The notes below the pieces were generated by a model. That model ran no database searches, had not been told where the DNA came from, and saw only the letters and a program-made list of their open reading frames with translations. Below are positions 16,754-25,539 of a stretch of DNA of 64,000 nucleotides, in pieces (the stretch's first letter is position 1; every line of letters begins with the position of its first letter). Source of the DNA: JAGXTF01 sp044224315. GTDB taxonomy: Bacteria; Bacteroidota; Bacteroidia; NS11-12g; UBA955. Where the stretch lies: assembly GCA_044224315.1 (NCBI GenBank), contig JBGAKR010000003.1:186001-250000 (forward strand), given 5' to 3'. Both the position numbers and the translations under genes were made by a program.

Positions 16754-17437
16754 TTGAAAACTGCTCTTCAATATAGCCTGCGTTTTGTGCGCAATACGCT
16801 GCTTTTTGCTGCAGTTTTTACAGGTGTGTTTTTTATTTCTGAATGGATTTTGTCTCATTGCCCGGTGAATCAAAATGAGGTAAAATCTGGCGAGGTTGAA
16901 ATTTTTGTATTATCCAATGGCTTACATTCCGACCTGGTTTTTCCCATAGATAACGCAGATATGAATTGGCTTAATTTTTTCAGTTATTCGCATACCCAAA
17001 GTAAAGATACAGGTTTTAAATATGTGGCAGTAGGCTGGGGCGATCGGGCTTTTTACCTCGAAACACCGGAATGGGACGATGTGAAATTCAGCACCGTTTT
17101 TAAAGCCACAATCGGCATAAGCAAAGCCGCCATCCATGCCACTTTCTACAAATCCATGCAAACAGGCAAACGCTGTAAAAGCATTCATTTGAACCATACT
17201 CAATACCGCAAACTAGTTATGTACGTATTGTCATACTTAGAATTAAATCAAAAACAAACCAGGCCCTTAATTTTTCCGAAAGGATATGGAAAAAACGAGG
17301 CATTCTACGCGGCACATGGCACCTACAGTATGTTCTACTCTTGCAATACCTGGGTAAACAATGCCTTGAAAACCTGCGGCCAAAAAGCCTGTATCTGGAC
17401 CATTTTTGATTCGGGAATTTTGAATCAATACCCGTAA
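16754..17437 (+). CDS. TIGR02117 / DUF2459 family protein
   Basis: A 227-residue membrane-anchored protein with an N-terminal transmembrane segment (TLLFAAVFTGVFFISEWIL). The TIGR02117/DUF2459 pattern follows: IFVLSNGLHSDLVFP, then VGWGDRAFYLETPEW, and the Cys-containing SMFYSCNTWVNNALK. The conserved His and Cys suggest a papain-like (NlpC/P60-like) fold, but the activity is uncharacterised. The start is a TTG, since no in-frame ATG precedes it. An inverted repeat covers the promoter and ends 3 nt before the start codon, suggesting repression. Confidence 0.78.
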   Translation: MKTALQYSLRFVRNTLLFAAVFTGVFFISEWILSHCPVNQNEVKSGEVEIFVLSNGLHSDLVFPIDNADMNWLNFFSYSHTQSKDTGFKYVAVGWGDRAFYLETPEWDDVKFSTVFKATIGISKAAIHATFYKSMQTGKRCKSIHLNHTQYRKLVMYVLSYLELNQKQTRPLIFPKGYGKNEAFYAAHGTYSMFYSCNTWVNNALKTCGQKACIWTIFDSGILNQYP

Positions 17438-17495
17438 GGTTTCGAAATATTTATTAACAGTTTGCTAATTAAACAAAAATTCAAAATCATACTGT

Positions 17496-17503
17496 TAATT
17501 TTG
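17496..17503 (+). promoter_or_regulatory. -7 box TAATTTTG of the flotillin-like gene
   Basis: Exact TAnnTTTG with 36 nt to the ATG at 17540. Confidence 0.6.
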
Positions 17504-17539
17504 ATATACAATTAAACAATTTTAAAACTGTAATAATCC

Positions 17540-19480
17540 ATGGAAAATTTATTCTATCAGTATTGGTGGGTGATTCCCATCCTGCTAAGTATTGTACTTT
17601 ACAAATTCATTCTGCGCTTTTTATTTGGGATGGTTATTGTCCCTGAAGACCGTATTGGGCTGGTAACCAAGAAATTTGTGCTTTTTGGCGAATTTAAAGA
17701 ATTGCCAGACGGCAGAATTATTGCTACTCGCGGCGAAGCTGGATTTCAAAGTAAAACCCTGGCACCTGGCCTGTATTTCTGGAAATGGGTGTGGCAATAT
17801 GATGTTACCATGGAGCATTTTACCATTATCCCCGAAGGAAAAATTGGTTTAATACTGGCCAAAGACGGAGCTGAAATCCCTACAGGGAATATTTTGGGCC
17901 AGTACGTGGATTGTGATAACTTTCAGGATGCAACCCGGTTTTTGACAGAAGGTGGTCAGAGAGGTCGCCAAACAGCCTATGTTACTGCCGGCTCATACCG
18001 CATTAATACCATGCTGTTTCAGGTATCTATTACCGATATGGTGCGCATACAAGAAAGCATGGTGGGTATTGTTACTACCCTGGATGGGCATCCTATAGAT
18101 GCTGGTCAAATTGCGGGTAAAATGATTGATGGGCATAACAATTTCCAGGATTTTGATACTTTCCTCAAAAATGGAGGTAATCGGGGTCTGCAACCACAAG
18201 TAATACTGGCAGGTTCGTATAACCTTAATCCATGGGCGGTGCAGATTGAAGAAATACCCATGACCGAAATTCCCATTGGATATGTGGGCGTAGTAATCTC
18301 GTACATAGGGCAGGAGGGGCATGACCTTACCGGTGCCGATTTTAAGCATGGAAACATTGTAGAAAAAGGATACAAAGGTGTGTGGCTTGAACCACTAGGG
18401 CCAGGTAAATACCCCATTAATAAATATATAATGAAGGTTGAATTGGTGCCCACTACCAACCTTGTATTAAACTGGGCCGCAGCACGCAGTGAGGCGCATA
18501 ACCTCGATAAAAATCTCTCTACCATCACCGTAAGGTCTAAAGATGGTTTCCCCTTTAATTTAGATGTGGCCCAAATTATTCATGTACCCACTACCGAAGC
18601 ACCCAAAGTAATTGCACGGTTTGGCAATATGGTCAATCTGGTTTCGCAGGTACTGGAGCCCACCATTGGCAACTATTTCAGAAACTCGGCTCAGGATAGC
18701 GATGTAATTGCCTTCCTTACAACCCGGAAAGAACGCCAGGAGTCGGCCAAAGCCCATATCAAAAAAGTATTGGATGAATACAATGTTAATGCTGTTGATA
18801 CCCTAATCGGCGACATTGTGCCTCCCGAATCGCTGATGAAAACCCTTACCGACAGGAAAATTGCCGAGGAACAAAAGGTTACCTACGAAACGCAGAAGAA
18901 AGCCCAGGAAACCCGGCAAGGTATGGAAAAAGAAACTGCTATTGCCGATATGCAAAAAGACATAGTAAAGGCCCAGCAAAGTGTAGAAATTGCAGAAAGA
19001 ACGGCCAGTGCAACGGTTAAAAAATCGGAAGGGGATGCTGCAGGTGTTAAATTGGCGGTGGGTGCAGAAGCCGAAGCAACCAAAATGCGCGCCATAGCCG
19101 AAGCTGAGGCAACTAAAGTTAGAGCCCAGGCCGACAGTGAAGCCATAAAACTTAAATCAGCCGCACAGGCCCAGCAAATAACCTTAACCGGGGATGCAGA
19201 GGCAGGTAAAATTCTTGCAATAGGTAAATCTACCGCCGAAGCCTACGAACTTGCGGTAAAAGCACTGGGCGGAGAGAACTTTACCCGATATAAAATCACC
19301 GAAGAACTGGCCAAGGGCAATATCAAATTAATTCCCGATGTGTTAATTGGTGGAGGCAATGGTGGTGGTTCTGCCGTGGATGGTTTGCTGGGGCTCAAAC
19401 TTATGGAAATGATGGATCCGAAAGATTTAAACAATGCAAAACCCATAGTGCCCGATCCCCGACTAAAGAAACCTGAATAA
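17540..19480 (+). CDS. SPFH/flotillin-like membrane scaffold protein
   Basis: A 646-residue protein. An N-terminal hydrophobic segment (VIPILLSIVLYKFIL) is followed by three related ~65-75-residue modules: from IPEGKIGLILAKDGAEIPTG, from ESMVGIVTTLDGHPIDAG, and a shorter one from IPIGYVGVVISYIGQEG. The first two each carry the NFQD...FL..GG.RG pattern. The SPFH band-7 core spans about 320-450. A long Ala/Glu/Lys coiled coil at about 450-560 (EAEATKMRAIAEAEATKVRA) is typical of flotillins, and the tail is Gly/Pro-rich. Flotillin-like proteins organise membrane microdomains. It has its own promoter and terminator and is monocistronic, without the NfeD-like partner often seen. Confidence 0.88.
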   Translation: MENLFYQYWWVIPILLSIVLYKFILRFLFGMVIVPEDRIGLVTKKFVLFGEFKELPDGRIIATRGEAGFQSKTLAPGLYFWKWVWQYDVTMEHFTIIPEGKIGLILAKDGAEIPTGNILGQYVDCDNFQDATRFLTEGGQRGRQTAYVTAGSYRINTMLFQVSITDMVRIQESMVGIVTTLDGHPIDAGQIAGKMIDGHNNFQDFDTFLKNGGNRGLQPQVILAGSYNLNPWAVQIEEIPMTEIPIGYVGVVISYIGQEGHDLTGADFKHGNIVEKGYKGVWLEPLGPGKYPINKYIMKVELVPTTNLVLNWAAARSEAHNLDKNLSTITVRSKDGFPFNLDVAQIIHVPTTEAPKVIARFGNMVNLVSQVLEPTIGNYFRNSAQDSDVIAFLTTRKERQESAKAHIKKVLDEYNVNAVDTLIGDIVPPESLMKTLTDRKIAEEQKVTYETQKKAQETRQGMEKETAIADMQKDIVKAQQSVEIAERTASATVKKSEGDAAGVKLAVGAEAEATKMRAIAEAEATKVRAQADSEAIKLKSAAQAQQITLTGDAEAGKILAIGKSTAEAYELAVKALGGENFTRYKITEELAKGNIKLIPDVLIGGGNGGGSAVDGLLGLKLMEMMDPKDLNNAKPIVPDPRLKKPE

Positions 19481-19484
19481 TTTA

Positions 19485-19511
19485 AAAACCCGCATAATTG
19501 CGGGTTTTTTG
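19485..19511 (+). terminator. Rho-independent terminator after the flotillin-like gene
   Basis: AAAACCCGCA-TAAT-TGCGGGTTTT followed by T residues, 4 nt past the stop. Confidence 0.88.
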
Positions 19512-19542
19512 TTTTCTAAACTACGGTTTATATCAAAACATT

Positions 19543-19550
19543 TAATTTTG
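19543..19550 (+). promoter_or_regulatory. -7 box TAATTTTG of the FKBP lipoprotein
   Basis: Exact TAnnTTTG, 9 nt before the ATG at 19560. It sits after an upstream in-frame ATG at 19509, excluding that start. Confidence 0.7.
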
Positions 19551-19559
19551 CTAATTCGA

Positions 19560-19997
19560 ATGAAACGTTGGATGATTTTGTTTTGCCTGATTGGTGTATT
19601 TGCAGGCTGCAGACGCGAGAAAAAACAGCATAGTGCCATTGAAGATTATGCCAAAACACATAATTTAAACGGGCAATTTACCTCATCGGGTTTGTACTAT
19701 GTAATAGAAACTGAGGGTACAGGCGGGCATCCACCTTCAACCAGCACTGTAACAGTTGAATATAAAGGTACCCTGTTGGATGGCACCCAGTTTGATGCAA
19801 CACCCTTTGGCAAACCTGCCGAATTTAGCCTGGATCAGGTTATACAAGGCTGGCAGGAAGGGATTCCAAAATTTCAAAAAGGGGGGAGAGGCAAGCTCAT
19901 AATTCCCAGTGCCCTTGGATATGGCAAACAAGCCCAAAATAAAATTCCGGCCAATTCGGTATTGGTTTTCGATATATATCTGATAGATTGGTACTAG
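19560..19997 (+). CDS. FKBP-type peptidyl-prolyl cis-trans isomerase lipoprotein
   Basis: A 145-residue lipoprotein with signal MKRWMILFCLIGVFAGC, Cys at about residue 17. An FKBP domain covers about residues 45-145: VTVEYKGTLLDGTQFDAT, then FSLDQVIQGWQEGIPKFQKG, and the closing strand IPANSVLVFDIYLIDW. It should catalyse prolyl isomerisation in the periplasm, probably aiding folding of envelope proteins. The start is decided by the promoter box 9 nt upstream. The stop overlaps the convergent LytTR regulator gene by 4 nt. Confidence 0.9.
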   Translation: MKRWMILFCLIGVFAGCRREKKQHSAIEDYAKTHNLNGQFTSSGLYYVIETEGTGGHPPSTSTVTVEYKGTLLDGTQFDATPFGKPAEFSLDQVIQGWQEGIPKFQKGGRGKLIIPSALGYGKQAQNKIPANSVLVFDIYLIDWY

Positions 19998-20743
19998 AAA
20001 GCTGTGAATCCCAGGCGTTTAAACAGCTCTTCTTTTTTGCGTCTGCTCACTTCAACCGTGCTTCCGTCCGACATTTTGAGATGCCCGCCATTGCTTTTTT
20101 CAAATGCAACCACATGCTTGGAATTAATTAAATGTGAATGGTGCACCCTGATAAATTCGTGCGGATTCAATAATATTTCAAACTCGCCCAGGTTGCGCGA
20201 TACAACCATTTTCTTACCAGATTTTAAATACACTTCGCTATAGCGCCCCATGGCTTTCAAACGTATTATTTCCGAAATTTCAATGTATTGCATCCCATTG
20301 GATTCGGGTATGGCTATTTTACGTTTGTTGGGCATGCCTCCCAAATTCTCTATCAGTGCAGTTAGCTGTTGATTGATATTTTTTTGCTGAATATTGTATA
20401 AAGCTTTTTCAACTGCGGTTTTAAGCTCTTTAATTTCAATGGGTTTCAGCAAATAATCTACCGCACTGACTTTAATGGCTTTTATAGCAAACTCGTTATA
20501 CGCAGTTACAAAAATCACCTGTGTTTCCATGGGTTGTATGCGTTTTAAAAGTTCAAAACCATTCTTTCCCGGCAGCGAAATATCCAGAAATAAAATATCC
20601 GGGTTCAGTAATCGCAGCAGCTTTTCACCTTCAACTATATTATCTGCCGTACCTACAATTTCTAAATTACAATAGTTTACACACAGGTGGGTGAGCAAAT
20701 CACGGGCGTTGGTTTCGTCTTCTATAATTACAGCACTATTCAT
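19994..20743 (-). CDS. LytTR-family response regulator
   Basis: A 249-residue transcription regulator. The receiver domain occupies residues 1-~120, with the acidic pair at 9-10 (VIIEDETNARD), phospho-acceptor Asp54 (DILFLDISLPGKNG) and Lys in LLKPIEI. The LytTR DNA-binding domain spans ~145-247 (MQYIEISEIIRLKAMGRYSEV, split by strands; FIRVHHSHLINSKHV). It overlaps the upstream sensor kinase gene by 8 nt, so it is the cognate regulator. Targets are unknown. The neighbouring divergent beta-lactamase gene is a candidate by position only. Confidence 0.92.
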   Translation of the reverse strand: MNSAVIIEDETNARDLLTHLCVNYCNLEIVGTADNIVEGEKLLRLLNPDILFLDISLPGKNGFELLKRIQPMETQVIFVTAYNEFAIKAIKVSAVDYLLKPIEIKELKTAVEKALYNIQQKNINQQLTALIENLGGMPNKRKIAIPESNGMQYIEISEIIRLKAMGRYSEVYLKSGKKMVVSRNLGEFEILLNPHEFIRVHHSHLINSKHVVAFEKSNGGHLKMSDGSTVEVSRRKKEELFKRLGFTAF

Positions 20744-23711
20744 AAATGCGCATTTTATCTTTTGTAAAAGCTAGCGGAATTTTAATTTCTGTGCGGGTGC
20801 CAGTGCGCCCTTCATATTTATCGGAAAGGTCTTCAATACTAAGTTCAATCAATATGTCGTTCATTTTATTTAAGGTAGTAATTCTCGAATTTAGCAATTC
20901 CATTCCCCTGGATTTATGCATTTGGTTTTTGTTGCTGTTTTGCTCTGTATGATTTATTCCCAGGCCATTATCCTGCACAATGCACACTAAATGGGTATCG
21001 GTTTTGTCTATAATTAATTCAATTAAACCCCTTTTTTTGAGTGCACGCATTCCGTGGTTTACCGAATTTTCTAACAAAGGCTGTAACAGCATGGAGGGCA
21101 ATTGGTACTGGGAAGTTACAATATCGGGATGAATTTGAATTTTAAACTCAAATTTATCTTCAAATCGCATTTCTTCAAGCTCCATATAATTGGTTAATAA
21201 ATCCAATTCTTCGATTAAAGGGGTAAAATTATTGCGACTGTTTTCCAATAATTGCCTTATCAGCCGTGCAAAACGAGCCATGTATGCGTTTGCGGCTTCG
21301 GTTTTATGTTGAATAAAATAATTCTGAATGGCAGTTAAAGCATTGAATATAAAATGGGGATTCATTTGGGCGCGCAATGCTTGCATTTCTAGCCCGGCCA
21401 TCTGTTTTTCTATACCCGATTTAAAAGCACTTTGCTGTTTAATCATAGATATTCTTTGACGGATAAATAAGTAAATTAAAATAGCCCCGATAATAATTAC
21501 CAAAAAATAAAACCAAATTTGACGGTACCAGGGTTTTAAAATTGTAAATTGAAGCTGACGAATGGTACTTACTTCGCCGGTAAGCAGGTTTAAGGCCTGA
21601 ACTTGAAAAGTATATTGCCCCGAATTCAAACCCAGAAAATCAACCTTATTATTGGCGGTATATACCCAATGCGAATCTAAACCCAGCACCCGATACCGGT
21701 ATTCGATATTGTCGGCGTTTTTTAATGAGATGGCAGCAAACTCAATGGAAATATTGTTTTCAGAGGGTTTTAATATTAATTTGCCTAATGTGTTATTGAT
21801 TTTAAGATTTACCCATACATGGGTAATTTCAAGGCCCGGAATCTCACTAATATCAGATTGTTGTACAGGAAATCTGGCTAACCCGCGCGCGGTAGCCACA
21901 AAAATAGAATCGTTGAGTACAATGCATGCATTCACAATATTGCTCTGAAAACCACTGGTGCTATTGAGTTTTAATATTCTAAAGTCTCCATTTGTTTTAA
22001 AATCAATCCGATTTATTCCATTGTCGGTTGAAACCCAAATTTCATTCTTGGGAGAAATGAAAAGGCTTTTAACATTAAAGGAACTAAGGCTTTTAGTAAG
22101 ATTCAGAGTTTGAGAAATATTCAGAATTTGATTGCCATCTACTACAAATACACCAAACTGGGAGGTGCCTATCCAAATGCGATTTTTTGCATCCAGCTTA
22201 ATATCCGTAATGCGGGCCGAATCTAATTTGCTGTGCGTTATCCATTTTGCTGGCTGGGCTTGCTGTGTGGTTTTTTTGAAAAGGCCATTAATTGTGCCTA
22301 TCCAAATATCGCCATTGGGACTTTTGTTGATTGCCGTGCTTCTTGTCCTCCAATAAATAATATCGATTTCTCCTTTTTTTGTATCAAATACGCCAGCACC
22401 GTGTGCACAAGCAATGAGCAGTTTATTGTCCTTCAGGGTTTCTATGTCTTTGATTGAATTGAATAAATCATCATAATTAAAATATTCCAAAGTTCCGCTG
22501 CCAAGCTTCATCGAGCCCATATAATAATCACCGCCAAAAAATAATCTATGATTCGAAATGGCCATTGCTAATGTACGGGTTGCACGCTGGTCATAAGTTT
22601 GAATCGGTATGGATTTTAATTTCCCTTTATTAAATTCAAGCAGTGACAGATTTTCGGTTCCAATAAAAACCGTATCATTGGATGTTACAAAACAAGTGGG
22701 TACCTGGCCTTTAGTATCGAACAAAACCCCGCCAGAATTGGGTTTCATATATAATCCATTGTCTAAAGTGCTAATCCATAAATTGCCGGTTTTATCGGTA
22801 TACATATGCGATACCCGCTCATTTGAAAGATTCACATTAAGGTCTATGGCCGAGTCATCTCCCTGCCATTTATAAATATCACCTTTAGAATTTTGCCAAT
22901 AAAAAAAATTATAATCGTTTGAAAATGGGCCCGTATGAAAATCATTGTTTATTCTTCGCGTTACCTTCAGCGTATCGCCGGATCGCTGCACCAGCCAATG
23001 ATTTTTTTCTATGGAATTATAGCAAAAACCATAGTCTATTCCGTTTCGTTTTATTTGAATAATTTGGGTAGCGTTTCGGGTTTTTTTAATGGTTTTGCGT
23101 TGCATGGTAGATAAATTAATATAATGAGAAAAAGTATATAGAAAATCCACACCATTGAGGGTAAGTAACTGAAAATTAATTGATGGAACATCCAGGGCCC
23201 GCATGGGAATGTCTTTGAAATTAGGATATTCAAGCAGAGTAATTTCCTCTTTTGTTACTTTAGAATCTGGTTTTGGAGGTTTTACAAAATAGAAAATTAT
23301 ACGTTTTGTATGCGCATTTACGTCAAACCTGAATTCAGACAAATGGTTGAAATACCGGTTCAACAATGTATCGTTGTGCACGGTATGCAGCACATCATTA
23401 TAAAAAAAACAGGGTGCTTGTTTCCAGGTTATTACCCATAGCCGAAATTCACGGTCTTCAAAAATATAAAAGGCATCATTATCTGGCAGACCTTCTTTTA
23501 CCGAGAATTTCTCAAATCGTTTCCCATCGAACCTTACCACACCGTTATCGGTACCAAACCACATAAACCCCCGATGATCTTGCACACAGGCATAAATCTT
23601 ATCCGAAGGCAGCCCTTCATTGGTAGTGTAATGGCGTAAAAAAGCTTTTTGCGCATATGTCTTGCCAATGGTAGAAAGTAGCAAAAAAATGAACCCTAAA
23701 AATCTGCGCAT
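20736..23711 (-). CDS. Two-component propeller sensor kinase (LytS-type histidine kinase)
   Basis: A 991-residue sensor. The signal peptide MRRFLGFIFLLLSTIGKTYA is followed by ~650 residues of two-component propeller repeats (HRGFMWFGTDNGVVRFDG, TGNLWISTLDNGLYM, KNRIWIGTSQFGVFV). A Y_Y_Y domain follows at about 690-750 (YRYRVLGLDSHWVYT), then one membrane helix (IWFYFLVIIIGAILIYLF). The His_kinase domain has acceptor His at about 786 (MNPHFIFNALTAIQN) and a HATPase region (QDNGLGIN). Sensing is therefore periplasmic and output cytoplasmic through the LytTR regulator. A TAnnTTTG box 5 nt before the ATG at 23711 makes that the likely start; the ATG at 23714 would precede the predicted transcript start. 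Confidence 0.9.
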   Translation of the reverse strand: MRRFLGFIFLLLSTIGKTYAQKAFLRHYTTNEGLPSDKIYACVQDHRGFMWFGTDNGVVRFDGKRFEKFSVKEGLPDNDAFYIFEDREFRLWVITWKQAPCFFYNDVLHTVHNDTLLNRYFNHLSEFRFDVNAHTKRIIFYFVKPPKPDSKVTKEEITLLEYPNFKDIPMRALDVPSINFQLLTLNGVDFLYTFSHYINLSTMQRKTIKKTRNATQIIQIKRNGIDYGFCYNSIEKNHWLVQRSGDTLKVTRRINNDFHTGPFSNDYNFFYWQNSKGDIYKWQGDDSAIDLNVNLSNERVSHMYTDKTGNLWISTLDNGLYMKPNSGGVLFDTKGQVPTCFVTSNDTVFIGTENLSLLEFNKGKLKSIPIQTYDQRATRTLAMAISNHRLFFGGDYYMGSMKLGSGTLEYFNYDDLFNSIKDIETLKDNKLLIACAHGAGVFDTKKGEIDIIYWRTRSTAINKSPNGDIWIGTINGLFKKTTQQAQPAKWITHSKLDSARITDIKLDAKNRIWIGTSQFGVFVVDGNQILNISQTLNLTKSLSSFNVKSLFISPKNEIWVSTDNGINRIDFKTNGDFRILKLNSTSGFQSNIVNACIVLNDSIFVATARGLARFPVQQSDISEIPGLEITHVWVNLKINNTLGKLILKPSENNISIEFAAISLKNADNIEYRYRVLGLDSHWVYTANNKVDFLGLNSGQYTFQVQALNLLTGEVSTIRQLQFTILKPWYRQIWFYFLVIIIGAILIYLFIRQRISMIKQQSAFKSGIEKQMAGLEMQALRAQMNPHFIFNALTAIQNYFIQHKTEAANAYMARFARLIRQLLENSRNNFTPLIEELDLLTNYMELEEMRFEDKFEFKIQIHPDIVTSQYQLPSMLLQPLLENSVNHGMRALKKRGLIELIIDKTDTHLVCIVQDNGLGINHTEQNSNKNQMHKSRGMELLNSRITTLNKMNDILIELSIEDLSDKYEGRTGTRTEIKIPLAFTKDKMRIYE

Positions 23712-23716
23712 CATTG

Positions 23717-23724
23717 CAAATATA
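23717..23724 (-). promoter_or_regulatory. -7 box TATATTTG of the propeller kinase operon
   Basis: Exact TAnnTTTG on the minus strand, 5 nt before the ATG at 23711. The implied leader is 0-2 nt, so the mRNA is predicted to be leaderless. Confidence 0.7.
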
Positions 23725-23858
23725 TGGCCGACCCTCAATTATTAATCTACCATTTGCAACGGCATCTCCACCACTTATTACGCGCTGAAATTCTGCAACT
23801 CTTAAATTTGTATTATGTAATATTTAAAATCAACTTGTTTTTGTAATTTGCATGCAAG

Positions 23859-24785
23859 ATGAGGTTCAGATATTTACTTCCGGTTTTAATCACGGCAATG
23901 GCGTGTGGCGGTACACAAAAAATTGGCCAAACAAAAGACAATCAAAAGTTTGAAGATTCGCTGCAAAAGCAGATTACGGATGTACTTAAGAAATATAAGG
24001 CCAAAGTAGGTGTGGCCATTATCAGTATTGAAGACCGTGATACGATTCTGATACAAAATAACCATCCATATCCTACCCAAAGTGTTTACAAATTGCCGTT
24101 GGCCCTAACTGTGCTGCATATGGTAGACCAAGGGAAATTTACCCTAAACCAGAAAATTGAAATTAAAAAAGCAGACCTGCATCCCAATACCTGGAGCCCC
24201 TTGCGCGATTCGTTCCCAAATGGATTAAAGGCAATGCCATTGAAAGAGTTGCTTAATTATACTGTAAGCATGAGTGATAATAATGGATGCGATATTCTAT
24301 TTAATCTCATTGGTGGAACCAAGGTGGCCGATACTTATATCAAAAGTCTGGGACTAAAAAATATTTCAATAGCAGCAACGGAGGCCGAAATGCATACAGG
24401 TTGGGAACCCCAGTTTAAAAACTGGTTTCAACCTTTGGAAATGGCCGCGCTATTAGACGGGCTCTATCAAAAAAAGTATCTGTCCGATTCGTGCAACAAT
24501 GCATTGATGCAAATGCTCACACAAACAATGACAGGTCCCAAAAGAATCAGAGGATTATTGCCAACCGAAACCATTGTGGCGCATAAAACCGGCACTGGGG
24601 GCGACAATGACCATGGACTTACTGCTGCTGTAAATGATGTAGGCATTATATCCCTGCCGAATGGTAAACATATTGCCTTGGTGGTTTTTGTTTCTGAGAC
24701 ATATGAAAATATGGATACAAATGAGTTGATTATTGCCAAAGTGGCCAAAACCACCTACGACGCTTTTTTAGCCAAAAAGCCCTGA
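23859..24785 (+). CDS. Class A beta-lactamase (subclass A2-like), probable lipoprotein
   Basis: A 308-residue serine beta-lactamase-fold protein. All class A motifs are present: SVYK with Ser75 and Lys78, SDN at 139-141 (VSMSDNNGCD), omega-loop Glu175 in ATEAEMHTGWE, and KTG at 243-245 (AHKTGTGGDN). The EMH...QFKNW pattern of the omega loop is that of the A2 subclass, which includes PER, VEB and CfxA. A short hydrophobic leader ends in AMAC (Cys16), suggesting a lipid anchor. Hydrolysis of penicillins or cephalosporins is expected but unproven. The gene is divergent from the propeller sensor kinase with a 147-nt gap and has no mobile element nearby, so it looks chromosomal and resident. Confidence 0.9.
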   Translation: MRFRYLLPVLITAMACGGTQKIGQTKDNQKFEDSLQKQITDVLKKYKAKVGVAIISIEDRDTILIQNNHPYPTQSVYKLPLALTVLHMVDQGKFTLNQKIEIKKADLHPNTWSPLRDSFPNGLKAMPLKELLNYTVSMSDNNGCDILFNLIGGTKVADTYIKSLGLKNISIAATEAEMHTGWEPQFKNWFQPLEMAALLDGLYQKKYLSDSCNNALMQMLTQTMTGPKRIRGLLPTETIVAHKTGTGGDNDHGLTAAVNDVGIISLPNGKHIALVVFVSETYENMDTNELIIAKVAKTTYDAFLAKKP

Positions 24786-25077
24786 AATAAAGATATTTAA
24801 TGTTCGGCTGCAGCTTAAGATTAGGCAAAATCCAGTCCAATCTGGAGAAACGAATTGCAGGCCCATGGGCGTTTTTCTGTATTTACCTCAAGTATTTGCG
24901 GAATTTTATGTCATTACACCATTGCAAGTAGACTGCAGGTACAAATAAAGTAAATAGGTATTCAGTTCAGGATTGTTTAATACTTGCAACAGCCGCCTAT
25001 TTACAGTGATAAATGAGCAAATCCTATATGCAGGGTTGATGATAAATTATTGTTAAAAATAGAACTAAATTGCACCC
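24786..25077. other. Intergenic region of 292 nt with a spaced inverted repeat
   Basis: No gene is credible here. TTGCAAGTA at 24922-24930 and its exact reverse complement TACTTGCAA at 24981-24989 form a 9-nt inverted repeat with a 50-nt loop. There is no T-run, so it is not a terminator. A structured transcript or regulatory site is possible. Confidence 0.3.
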
Positions 25078-25497
25078 ATGCAGGTAACAGAATTACCTTT
25101 TAACCAATTGATATGTATTGAAAAAAGCGAGGATTCCAGGTATTTGTTGCAACTGAGCTCAGATGCAAAATACGGCAACCACCTGGGAACTGTGCACGCT
25201 GCGGCCCTATATGCACTTGCCGAAGCAAGCTGCGCCCAATTGTTAATTGTAGAATTGGGTAATCTGTCCAATCAATTCGTACCTTTACTTCGCAATGCCG
25301 AAGTAAAATACAGTAAACCTGCAGTGGGGCATGTGTTTTCCAACGCAATATTTGTACATACAAATAAAACCGAAATCGAAAGCACACTGAATCAAAAAAA
25401 ACGCATGTTGCTCACCATTCAGGTACAGTTATTTTTGCAAACAGGCGAAAAAGTAATGCAGGGTAATTTTGATTGGTTTATATCTGCAATGCAATAA
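25078..25497 (+). CDS. Hotdog-fold thioesterase-like protein (DUF4442/PaaI-like)
   Basis: A 139-residue single-domain hotdog protein. The central helix carries the typical HLGTVHAAALYALAEASCA segment (residues ~35-53), followed by the beta-sheet (AEVKYSKPAVGHVFSNAIF, LLTIQVQLFLQTGEKV). Such proteins usually hydrolyse acyl-CoA or acyl-carrier thioesters, but the substrate is not predictable. It is cytosolic, with no neighbours on the same strand. The start at 25078 is preceded by a degenerate TAAATTGC box. Confidence 0.75.
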   Translation: MQVTELPFNQLICIEKSEDSRYLLQLSSDAKYGNHLGTVHAAALYALAEASCAQLLIVELGNLSNQFVPLLRNAEVKYSKPAVGHVFSNAIFVHTNKTEIESTLNQKKRMLLTIQVQLFLQTGEKVMQGNFDWFISAMQ

Positions 25498-25539
25498 CCT
25501 TCAAAGATTAAGTATTTCTTATTAAGCGCAAAAATAGCT

